Shown: positions 21,486 through 33,800 of the stretch, in pieces
How the letters are laid out: every line of letters starts with the position of its first letter
How positions within the stretch are numbered: the first letter of the stretch is position 1
Assembly: GCA_936432065.2 (NCBI GenBank)
Contig: OW386291.2
Location: 24,095,821-24,159,820, forward strand
Reading direction: 5' to 3'
DNA from: Rutpela maculata
Lineage: Eukaryota; Arthropoda; Insecta; Coleoptera; Cerambycidae
DNA: 64,000 nt
Made by a program: the position numbers and the translations under genes
The notes under the pieces: model-generated
Told to the model about the DNA's origin: nothing
What the model saw: only the letters and a program-made list of their open reading frames with translations
Databases searched by the model: none

Positions 21486-21873
21486 TTATTCATGTAATTT
21501 ACAATAAACTTTAACATGTTCTATATCATCTTGCTTCATATTTTTATCACCCCACCCCCATACGTGATCCTCTTCTATATGACGATCATCACGACCAACA
21601 ATACCATTGGTAATACTACTGCTACCATGATCTTTCCAGCTTCCATCGCCCGTTCTTTGAACACGTTTCTTAACTAACTCTGGAGACACCGTTTTAAGAT
21701 CATAAGCCTGGCCTAATATTGCCATAAGGTCTATGAATGCTGTGGATATATTAAGTTTGTAATTTCCTAATTCGGCTGTCTTGTAATCCCAAGGGAATGC
21801 ATGGTGGTAATTATGCCAACCTTCGCCATACGTAAGCCATGATACAAACTTACTTTCAACTGGTTTAATGTAT
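21486..21873 (-). CDS. Desaturase coding exon 4 (third histidine box and C-terminus)
   Basis: The acceptor TTCTTTACATCTTTCAG ends at 21874. It encodes YIKPVESKFVSWLTYGEGWH, NYHHAFPWDYKTAELGNYKL, STAFIDLMAILGQAYDLKTV, then a hydrophilic tail with RVQRTGDGSW and DHVWGWGDKNM, stop at 21486-21488. The C-terminal tail is longer and more charged than in minimal family members. The 3' UTR would run into the antisense LINE tail within 35 bp. Confidence 0.95.
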
Positions 21874-24800
21874 CTGAAAGATGTAAAGAAATTAAAGTAT
21901 TATAATGCCGGTATTCATGCATGCATGTAACCAAGTGAATCACAGTTACAAAGTTTCAGAAGAAAATAATATATAATTTACCAATTTTTTTAAACAAATA
22001 AAAACTATGAGATGATTAAATTGATTATAAGTACTATTACGTTTCAAAATTTTCAAATTTATATTTTATAAGTTTCATTTAAACTTTGGGTATTTGAAAT
22101 CCTATTAAGCATTATATTTCGGGTCTACAGTCTGGGAACTTTTAACTTATACCAAACTGGTAAAAGATGCCCGGCGTTGTTCGGTGGCTAAGCAGTATCT
22201 AAACCGCGGTTAAAATATTAAAGAAACTAATTAGGGATTAAAGAAACAAAATATACGAAACATTTTTGTGGATAATATTGACTACGAGAAGACGGTATTG
22301 TGAAAGACACCTTTGCAGTCTATAGAGGAAGAAACCCTGATATCTTTCGTAGCATGAACCTCAACACTAGCATATTGTAGAAGATACATAAACGGCAGGA
22401 AAGTTTACCGTCAACGAATCCAATCGTATTAAGTTGGATGCTCACAGAACAGCTGCTAGGTCATTGCAAGAATATTAGGAAGGTGATGCCCCAATACCAG
22501 AAAATGAAGAAGTAGTGGATGTCATCTTCGAAGAAACAGATCCCCTAAACCATGAAACCAGCAAGGATCAGTAAATGCAGACTTGAAACAACAAATCAGG
22601 AACAAGTTAGAGGAGGTTAAAGCCATGGACATTAGAGATCGCGAAAGGCTTATGAAGGTAATGCCTAACAGAAGCACCAGAAACCGAATTAGGGAAGCCA
22701 ATATAGTCCTCTCCAGAATGGCCTACGACAATTCCAATCTATTCATTACAGACATCAAATGCTTGGTGTATGCCATTGTAGCAATAATTGCAGGAGAAAC
22801 TGAAGAATCGTCTCAAACCCACAAAAATTCTAGGGAAAGCTTTACTGGAAGAAGATGATTCTGGGCACCATACAATCGTACAGGAAAGAAATAGCGATTC
22901 TCCATGATATTGAAAAAAGGAGTACCCCGCACTGAGTACACAAAAATGCCTATAGAATACTAAAAAAAAAATACAGATTCAGTGAAGTGAACTTGGTCGA
23001 GCAGAACATGGAGAAGAGACTGCAAGCTAAAGCGCAGAAATAAAGGAGATATATCAAAAGAAGCAGATACTACCTACCAAGCTCTTTGAAGAGTATGCAA
23101 ATAAATCATATCGTTAAATGAAAGGCCAACAGACCGAAGTAGAGCAATGCGTCGATGACTTTTGGCGTGAAATCTTAGAAGACGAAGTGACTCACAATGA
23201 TAATATTCTATTGATCGAACACGAGCGTAGACAACACCTGCCAATAACCTGCCCACCAGCGACAATCCTGCTGCTCTAGTAAAATCTACAACCACCTGCT
23301 AAAGTACCAGATACTCCGAGAGAAATAGAAAGACTGTAGAATGGCTTCCAGAGGCAGTAAAGATCAGCTGCCAGTGAGTAAAACCATCACATCGATTGCA
23401 AAGAAGCGGCACAGGAATCTACATGGCGTGGGAGGACTATAAAAAAGTGTGTGATAGCGTTTCCCACACATTGATTGTTGAATCCCTGAAAACTTACCGT
23501 GTATGTCCAACAATGACAGACGTCGTGGAAACCACAATGAAGATGGGAATGTGGCTCTACTAACAGGGAACATACAAATTAAAATAGCAATTTTCCAAGG
23601 AGATTTTCTCTCGCCTTTACTGTTTTGCTTGGCGCTCGCCCCCCTGACAAACCAACCAGAGTTGGCTTCGAAATCAGTGAGAATAATAGAGTATACCACC
23701 TCTTCTATAAGGACAACCTAAAGTTACTTGCTAAGAATGAAGCTTAACGAAAGCAGGAGCTAAATATCCTCAATTCGTTCAGTGGTGATATCAAGACGGA
23801 ATTTCGCTTAGACTGGTCCTCCAGAGAAGTAAACATGTGAGGTATGGGTCTGGATCTTGAGAAGCGCGCCGGAAGCGACAACGATGAGGTGAAAAGTAGA
23901 ATTGCGTAGGAATACTATCGTCGCATTAGGCAAGCACTTAAGACGGAGCTAAACATCAAGAACAAAATCACAGCAATAAACACTATTGCTGTGTCCGTAA
24001 TTACCTACAGTTTTGAAATTGTCTAATGGCTTCTAAGTGCCATCGCTAATGCTAAAAGGAAGGACGGAGGTCGTGGTTTAATAGAGCTAGAATCTGCTTA
24101 TGACTTATTTATCGTAGCGACATGGCAAAGACAAATTCACACGGCTAGTTAAACAGTACGAGAAGTTGTATTCTATCCAGAAGTAAGTGCGTAAAATCCG
24201 AGAAAAATATCTGGGAACCGCAACCACCGAAGAGGACGCCAAGAAGAACATTGAAACCAGAATATAATAGAGGAAAATAAAACTACTTTGCGCAATATCA
24301 ATGCATGGACAATTCTTCTGTAACCATGACAGACCAGCAGTAGTGATTGAGACGCTCGAACCTGCAGGGAGAAACGGAAAGCTTAAACATAGCAGTACAG
24401 GACCAAGCGCTAACAAACCACCAGAGGATGATCTTGAAACACCTAGTTGCAGCAAGTATGTAATGTGTGGCCTAACAGAAGAACATATCAGTCACGTGGT
24501 AGTGGGTTGTACTACTTTGAAATCATCCGAGAAAACTCACCGACACAACAAGGTGTCCAGATATCTCCATTGAGAAGGTTATCGTCGTATAAAATAAAAA
24601 TAATACTGCCTGCTGATCGATGTATTCATACTGAATGATACCAATGCTCAAGGAAACAGAAGTGGAGCAAGTACAAAAGCTTAAAAATAGAAGTTAATAG
24701 AATATGGAATGCGAAGACCACAGCCATGCCAGTGATTGTAGAAGACCTCGGAACTGCTAACAGGAGCCCTGACTGGAGTCTGCAATAACTACCAGGTCAA

Positions 24801-27800
24801 CTAGCATGCAAGAAATATATAAAATCACAGTATTGGGAACCGCACTTATTTTAAGAAAAGTTTTGGACTAGAGATCTGAGCTGTTGGATAAGACAATCAT
24901 CAACGTCGCCTAAAGGCCCTAAGAACCTCGAACGGCGTCCAACACAGCTGAATCCCAAGGGAGGATCGGTCAATAGTTTGCAGGTGAGAAATTGTGTCGC
25001 TTGCTAGGTTTATAGTAATAATAATTTTACAAACATGTTTTCTTCAAATTTAACACTTCTACAATTAGGAAGTTTCTATTTTTCTCATTTTCTCGTAATA
25101 AATAGTGTTAAAAATCTAAAAAATATCTGCATTTTTTTTAATTAACTCTATAAATAAATAAGTTGGCGCTCATCTGGGCTGAGGCTCGATGACGTCACAG
25201 TACATGATTCCGTCAATAGCAAGTGGGCGTGGGCATCGGAAGTATAGTTTATTCAGTGTTATTCTTACCGGACACAGCGTAAGATACTTTGTAGTTGAGC
25301 TTGTTTAACGTTTTAATTGTTTGAAGAAGTAAGTTATGCCTAAAATAACAGCGAGTTGTGTACTGTGATGTCACAGTCTAGCGCGAAGTATTCAAATAAG
25401 AAATTAAATAATTTCGTGAATTTTTCAGATATCGAGATGATTTTTTTGGTTTGACTAGTTAACTGAAAGACTACTAAATGAGATTGAATGTACATGATAT
25501 TTCTAAAATAGGAAACTTATAGTCTAGGTGCCCGCGTACATAAATGCAATTTATACATATCCTCGTATAACTTCTCGAACGGCATAATTGCGCCTAGTCT
25601 ATCACTTTCTTCCTCTGCGAGAATTTTCGTAAACGCGGCGTTCCTCCTCGGCATGAAAAAGACGATTTCCACACGTCGGACTGGAAAATTGGCAAATATA
25701 TTTTGTCCGACAATTCGAAAATTGATTGTTGTTTGTTAATTTCAATAGTCTGGTATCATTCTATCAAGTTCTCTAAAGGCCTATCAAAGAATTTTTTCAA
25801 TCGCTTCAGGGATATAGAAGAAATTGCCGAGTTACGAAATCGTTTTCTTAAGCACGGCACTTCCACCCTTAATAAGATCTGGAATTAGATTATATTTTGA
25901 TCTCATTCCGTTGAAGGGTTAGTAAGTAGTAAGTAAGTTCTTTATTCATCATATTAAGTCATACCTTAGTATGACTTATGAGACTACAGAAAAAAATACA
26001 ATAAAATATAAGTCTTATTAAAATAACAATAACACATAACAATAATACCAACAAGTAATAATAAAATAAAATAAAATAAAATAATAATAATAAAACCTAC
26101 GATTGTAAATACTCATCAACAGAGTAAAAAGCATTACTAACCAAGTACTTAAACAAAGCATTTTTGTAACGAAGTAATTTTCATGTGGGAATTATGCAAA
26201 TTATTATTTTATTTTCAAACACGCTTCGCTACATGTTTCTCTATTAAACCATTCGACACTAAGATAATTTATTTTCTAACTGACCCGCAGTGGATGTTTT
26301 TATTCACATGGCAAAATGAATCATCCGTCTGCTACTATATTGCAAATTTTCAATGACAAAATTTAATTTAGACTGTCTGTAAAAATGATTTTATTTTAAC
26401 TTGTTCAGTTTGTAACTTTTCTATAAAATTTTGCAAACTAAAAGTTTAATTTGATCTGTCTGTAGTACAAAATTTATTTCGGTTTTGTTCACTTGGGATT
26501 TTATTTCGTAAATTTTGCTAACCAAAATTTATATTCAGGAATAAAATTGAAATATAATTTTTCAATCATAAAGTGTAAACCTATGTATAAGAAAGTCTCG
26601 AATTTGTTTTCTATGATAAAAATGTAAGCAAAAAACCATGCATGTTCACCAGCAGAGCGCTGTACTAGAGGCCTTCCGTGGGTAATTTTGCACACGACCC
26701 CACTAGCGCCGCGAAACGTATAAAAGCCGAAATTATTTTTCTAAAAATGAGTTCCTGAAAATCCGTCATCTGGGTCACTTCTTCTTGGAGAACCGCCTGG
26801 CAAAAGAAAGCCGCCGTTTTCTGCTGTCCAATCTGCAACGGAATTAGGTAATATTTCATTTAACATTTAACTTAGTTAAAATTTCTGTTTGTTAAAAATT
26901 TTACTGCTTAAACTGATATAAATATTTCTGAGAGATTTCGAGCAACTTTGCCATTTCCGCCGCCTGCGTCAAATTTTGACTATCAGAGTTTTCCTAGAAA
27001 AACTTTGTCGTTTAAACCGTCGCCTGCAACTCAACGACTCTGCCGTTTCCGCCGCCTGCGGCAAACTTTAAGCCATCGTTCTCGCATCGCCGAAATACGT
27101 GGTTTACTGATAGATTGCAACTTGTGTAGATCCTAGTATTATATTCTCATACTGCATTATAGACTTGTATAAAATATTTTATTATTTCAATATCTTTTAT
27201 TTATTTTCCTGTATTTAGCTTAAATAAAGATTGTTATTTTTTCCAACTCATGCTTTTTACTGCTGTGTGTGTGTGTGTGTTTGTCTGATCTATCTTATCG
27301 ACCTCTGGACATACCGTTTCTTCACTGCAGCTACTCCAGCCCCACTGTACCGGCTGTTGGAGGGCAAATCCGTTATTCCATTTTGGAATTGGCGCCCGAG
27401 TAAAACCGAATTCCGAAACAAATCCGCCGAGAGCTCGAGTGCTAAAGTGACACTTTCCCACGGGGGAAAAACACGTCACATTTTTAAAAGAGTTAAAACT
27501 GTCAGAGTAACCAAAGTGGCAGGTGAATTTATTGAAACAGCTGATTCCCTTGAAAATATGGGAATTTTGGCACAGGGCACAGACTTAATCTAGAAAGTGG
27601 GGTCCGCAGTTCGTGTATGGTAATTGTGAATATCCCCCTTGTAGCATATTATCCTATCCACATACGTTTATTTATTTAGTTTTAGTTAAGTTCTATTGTT
27701 AAGATCTGTGTCCTTATTTATTAACTGATCGGTTTGAATAGTGAGCTTGTTTGCGTATGATTAGCGATATATGGCAATTTTAAGAAGAAGGCGGCAGCTG

Positions 27801-30800
27801 TCAGAGAGTGAGAGAAAACGAAGGTCGGCGTAAAATGGACCAACAGGGAAGTTCCTTTTGGTGAAGCAATTAAGGCAGTTGTATTGGAGTTGCTGTGTGT
27901 GCTTACAAGGAATCAACCGTTATTTTGAGGTGGGCTTACTTTAAATAAAATCTTGTCAAAATCATATAATTTTGTTGTCCATTCTGAAAACATCATTTCA
28001 CCGATAACCTGAGGACCCGCAGATTGAGCTAGCAGGTACATATTGCGCCCAGCTAGTGGCCAGAGATTTGTTGAATGGTGTACAGAAAATTGGTTTATTG
28101 TAATAACTAGTACCTAATCGTTTCTTTAGATCACAGCTATTGCACAGTTGCATAGATTTACTGTATAACGAGTTCTCTAATTTATGTGAGTTTTGACTCA
28201 TTAGTGATTGTGTTTATTTTATAGCAGTTTGGCTGTTGTAAAAGATTAATATTTTATTTTTGTTTTATTGTTGCACTATTACGTTCTAATATTTGTATTT
28301 TGTAAACTAAGAGCGTTAGTTTTTTTGCTATAGGCTTACATGGTCAGAACTAAGAAAACTAAGCCTGACGAGGTTTCTAAAATGGAGCAACATATAGCAG
28401 AAACGCTAACTAAATGTTTTGAACAATTAAATACGACTCTGTCGGAGAATTTAAACAATATGTTAACTAATGTAACTTCAACTATTGAAAGTAACATGTC
28501 TAATGTAAACGATAGTATAGGTCAGTTGTCTAATAATTTAAGACTGAATACTGCAGATAATGTTAACATGGCGAATAACCAGGGGTGTCCTGAGGAAAAT
28601 ATAACGAATTACCAAACTAAACGCACATATATTTCTGTTTGGAAGGATTTGGGGGGTATGAACTTGTATTTTTCACCAAACGGTAACATGCATCCCGTGT
28701 TATTCATTAAAAAATTAAAAACCTTACTCGATGAAGCCGGTGTGCCGAAAGATAAAATGGTTTATTTTTCAGAAAATTGTATGAGAGGTTCAGCGCAAGA
28801 TTGGGCTGAAATAACAGTTTGAATCCTTTGAGCGTTTTAAAGAGTTGTTCCTTAAGAGGTATTGGAGTATAGAGAAGGAAAGAGAAACATTTTCTAAGGT
28901 GAAATTTGGAATTTATGAATCGGGCTCTCGGGCGGACTATTTTTTAAAAATTGTTCGTGAAGCTAAGTATCTGAATCAATCGTTGACGGATGATGAAATC
29001 ATCAGGTTGATAACAAATCATTTTCCGTTTGAAGTACGCAGGGGAATAATAAATTCAGGTTTCCAGACTATAGAAGACATTGAATGTCATCTTAGGCGGA
29101 TAGACGGTATCGAGGAAGATGCTACTAACATTAGTCGAAATCAAAACTTTAGGGAAAATAGACCTTTTCAAATGCACAGGCAGAGCCAGGGCCAACAAAA
29201 TTTTCGCAGGGGTGAAAATCGGTCGGTAAATAACTCAGACCCGGAAGTTTCGAATGCTGTCGCTACAGTTTTTAACCGGGATCTTGAGGAATTATTAGAA
29301 GAAAAAGAACCAAATTTAAAATCTATTGTTACAGTTCCGACGATAGATATTTGTGTTGAAACAATGCCAACCCGCTGTTTGGTTGACTCAGGTAGCCAAA
29401 TTACAAGGATTAGTCAAGCGTTTTTAGGGGAACTTTTGCAAGTAAATCCCGACATACCACGAGTGCCGGCTAAACGCGTTATCTTAGTAGGGGCAATTGG
29501 GAGTAAAGCAACTAAAGTTCAAGAGCAGGTTTTCTTGAATGTTAAAATAGGCGATTTGAACTTCGATTATCCGTTCTTAGTTGTGCCGAATCTATTAAGA
29601 AGTGTCATCCTGGGGTGTGACTTCATGTGCGACAACCGTGTAATAATTGATTTTTCTAAAAATATTCTACATGGTATTTTCTCGGGCAGCAACCATCAAA
29701 TTCCATTTATTGGAGAACCTAACTCTGCTGTCCATATTTCGGTAAGTGGGATTAGTGATGAGGAATTTGTTCAACCGCGTAAGCCAGAATTAATTTGTTA
29801 TTCGGATGATAAAATTCATAAAGCGGCTCTGCGAGCCGAATCATTTGATAAATCGGACAAAGATGCACTCACTGTTCTCGCTACTTTCAAATTTTCGAGA
29901 TATATTTTCGGATCAACCTGGTCTCACTACTAGCTACAATCACGAGATAATTTTGCATGATTATACTCCCTTTTTCTGTAAATCGTATCCCATTCCGTAT
30001 ATCTACAAGGATGAAGTACGGCGACAGATACAAGAAATGCTAGACTGGGGAGTTATTCGGCGGAGTCAAACTGAATATGTTAGCCCACTAGTTATTGTGA
30101 GGAAAAAGGATGACTCGATTAGAGTTTGTTTAGACGCACGGGTTCTGAATACTCGCATGGCTAAGGATCACGTGATGCCACCAAATGCTACGGATTTTTT
30201 ATATAATTTTACTCCAGGTCAATGTCTGAGCACGATCGACTTAACAGCATCGTATTGGCAAATTCCTATTGTTCCTGAACATCATAAGTTTACTAGCTTT
30301 CTTTACGAAGGACATACTTATGTCTTTCAAGTGTTGCCATTTGGTTTTTTCACGTCGGTTGGAAGCTTTATACGAGGTTTGTCTAAAATTTTGGGCTCAG
30401 AGGTTGAAGGCTGGCTCATAGCTTATGTTGACGACTTGCTTATTTACTCGGAAAATCCGAACACTCACCTACAGCATCTGAGGACTGTTTTCACCAAATT
30501 CCGTAATGCTGGTATTAACGGTTAAGTTAAAAAAATGTTGCTTCGCTCGTAGTAGTGTAAATTTTGTGGGACACATTTTGTCGCCGACGGGTATTTCCAT
30601 GGATCCTGATCAGGTTACGGCGATACAACAGTTTCCAATACCACGAAATGTTAAACATTTGAAATCGTTTTTGGGTTTATTGAACTATGATGCTAGGTTT
30701 TGCAAAAATTATTCACAGCTAATTGTACCATTATTACACTTATTAAAGAGGGAAACAGCTTGGAAATGGGGGGTTATAGAATCTGAGGCACTTGCTAAAG

Positions 30801-33800
30801 CTAAGGAGGCATTTTTACAAGTAACCATGTTAAAACACCCTAACATGCAACAGGCATTTTACATTCAGACGGATGCGTCCGGATATGCCGTAGCGGGCTG
30901 TCTATTCCAAATTGATGAAGTGAGCGGCGATAAGAATTTTATTGCATTCACCAGCCGCACGATGCACGGGCCGGAGTTGCGATACACGGTCACAGAGCAA
31001 GAAGATTTGGCTATTATAGTCTCGTTACGCAAGTGGCGCGTTTTTGTACTCGGAAGAGATTTGACTATTATAACCGATCATAAATCTCTCTCTTTTATCG
31101 CTTCTAGTCGGCTTATAAGTGCTCGGCTAACTCGATGGGTGATATACTTACAGGAATATAATTTCAAAATACTACATTGTAAGGGAACCGAAAATGTGTT
31201 GGTAGATGCGTTATCGCGTTACCCGGCAAAAGGCGAAACATGCGGTGGAGTTGAAATCCCAGAAAGTATAGAAATTGAAATAGCTTCCGTCAAGGTATCT
31301 CTTCTTGCCAATGAAGTAAGGGAAAATATGAAAAATCTTAAGGCTGATCAGGGGACTGATGATTTTTGTATGAGGGTATCAGCCGAATTATTAAATGAAG
31401 AATGTTCTGCGCGGTTTAGGATTTGGTTTTTAATTCATCAGGATATTTTGTTTCGACGTGGTTCGCAGCTAAACCCAGGATTTAAATTGTGTGCACCAAT
31501 GAGTCATGTAGCTACGTTAATTCTGCAAGAACATGAAGATAATGGACATTTTGGGGCGGAGAAGTGCTTTGAAGCATTGCAGAATATTTATTATTGGCAA
31601 AAAATGAGGCAATCGTGTCGTAAAATTATTGCTGGTTGCGAAATTTGCCAGAAATCTAAAATATCTCGCCATTTACTAGGTGAAACGCATAGTGTAATAC
31701 CAAATGGTATTAAGCAAATAATATGTTTGGACTTAATGGGGTCACTCCCGGTTTCTCGTGGAGGTGCAACCCAACTTTGGCTAAAGCCGGCGTAAAGGTT
31801 AGACACACTTCCGTATATTATCCACAGGGCAATCTCACAGAACGTGTGAACCGTGAGATAGGGAGATTATTGAGAATGTATTGTTTTTCATGCCATGGTA
31901 AATGGGCAATGATCTTGGCTGATGTTCAGGGTTGGTTAAACAGGGGAGTTCATAGCAGTACCGGTTTTTCCCCGGATACTCCTCATTTTGGAACACCTTT
32001 TAAAAACTCTTTTATAAGGGGGGTGCCTTACCCGGATACCTCAGAGGGAATCTTTTCACATGATAAAATCGTAATGTTGGCTCATGAGAAATTGCTGTCT
32101 AAGGCAGAGAAGCGTAAGCTTCGTCGAGAAAGGGGAAAAACTTTGAGTAAATTTGTGGTCGGCGACAAGGTACTGGTTCGTACTCACCCACAATCATCTG
32201 CCGAAAACCATGAAATCAAAAAGTTTTTCTTGCTATTCAGTGGACCAGGTACCGTGGTATCTATTCAGGGTCCGAATTCGTATGAAGTTAAAGACGATAC
32301 CGATGGTAGGTCCCTGGGCATTCAAAATGTGTATAATCTCAAACAATATGTTCAACCTGTTGGGCGTATGTAGATATGATATTTGGGTATGAAATCAACT
32401 AAAATAGATTTTACTTTATTTCATAGGGGGGTTATGTAGCATATTATCCTATCCACATACGTTTATTTATTTAGTTTTAGTTAAGTTCTATTGTTAAGAT
32501 CTGTGTCCTTATTTATTAACTGATCGGTTTGAATACTGAGCTTGTTTGCGTATGATTAGTGATATATGGCAATTTTAAGAAGAAGGCGGCAGCTGTCAGA
32601 GAGTGAGAGAAAACGAAGGTCGGCGTAAAATGGACCAAAAGGGAAGTTCCTTTTGGTGAAGCAATTAAGGCAGTTGTATTGGAGTTGCTGTGTGTGCTTA
32701 CAAGGAATCAACCGTTATTTTGAGGTGGGCTTACTTTAAATAAAATCTTGTCAAAATCATATAATTTTGTTGTCCATTCTGAAAACATCATTTCACCGAT
32801 AACCTGAGGACCCGCAGATTGAGCTAGCAGGTACACCCCATTTTCTAATAACAAACTTTCTTGTCTTTTTATATTAGTTACAATTAAAAATATATAAAGC
32901 GACGGTACAGTTAACATGGACAGGGCTATAAATGCCCCTTTACAGTGTGGTTGGGGGATAAATTGGGGTACAGTGTGTTTCACTTCTCGTGAAGACACCC
33001 CTGTATCTTTTTATTTGTGGCCGAATTCATTTCAAATTTTTATCAGCCATACAACTCCATAAGACGACTTTATTCAACACATAAATGCTGTAAACACCGG
33101 CCTACTGCGATAAAAAGAAAACAGCAATTTTCGAGAAATCATAGTAGGCTTAGAGTTAGATAAAAATTTTGTTAATAAAAGTTGTTCAGAATCACTTGGC
33201 ATGCCCCCTGTAAAATTATGTGAAAATCTGAATATTTTCAAACAAATTTTTTTGTTTCACTTCTCGTGAAGACACCTCTGTATCTTTTTTATTTGTGACC
33301 GAATTCATTTCAAATTTTTACTAGCAATGCAACTCCATAAGACGACTTTACTCAACATATAAATGCCGTCTAGATCTAAAACGCCGGCCTACTGCGATAA
33401 AAAAAAAATAGCAATTTTCGAGATATCATAGTAGGCTTAGAGATAGACAAAAATTTTGTTAATAAAAGTTGTTCGGAATCACTTGATATGCCCACCTGTA
33501 AAATTTTGTGAAAATCAGTATACTAAAAAAAAATTGTTTCACTTCTCGTGAAGACACCCCTGATCTTTTTATTTGTGGCCGAATTCATTTCAAATTTTCA
33601 TCAGCTATAGAACTCCATGAGATGATTTCATTTAACACATAAAGATAACTTTTTACAGCAAATGAAAGTCATACAAAATTATTATTGAAATTATTTATTA
33701 TTTAATTACACGTGTATACAAAATTTCAGCTCGATTGGATAACGGAAGGTGGGTAAATTTGATTCATTCATACATAATACATACTTACATACAGATTTCC

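Larger units (their letters stand above)
27640..32835 (+). mobile_element. Ty3/gypsy LTR retrotransposon with both LTRs
   Basis: The two 401-bp LTRs start TGTAGCATATT and end GCAGGTACA, enclosing gag, protease, polymerase, RNase H and integrase on the plus strand. Total length is 5196 bp. A purine run AGGGGGG precedes the 3' LTR (32425-32431). The flanks are C-rich on both sides (CCCCCT before, CCCCA after), so the target duplication may be CCCC but is not clean. It lies in desaturase intron 3, antisense to the gene. Near-identical LTRs make it one of the younger insertions here. Confidence 0.92.
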
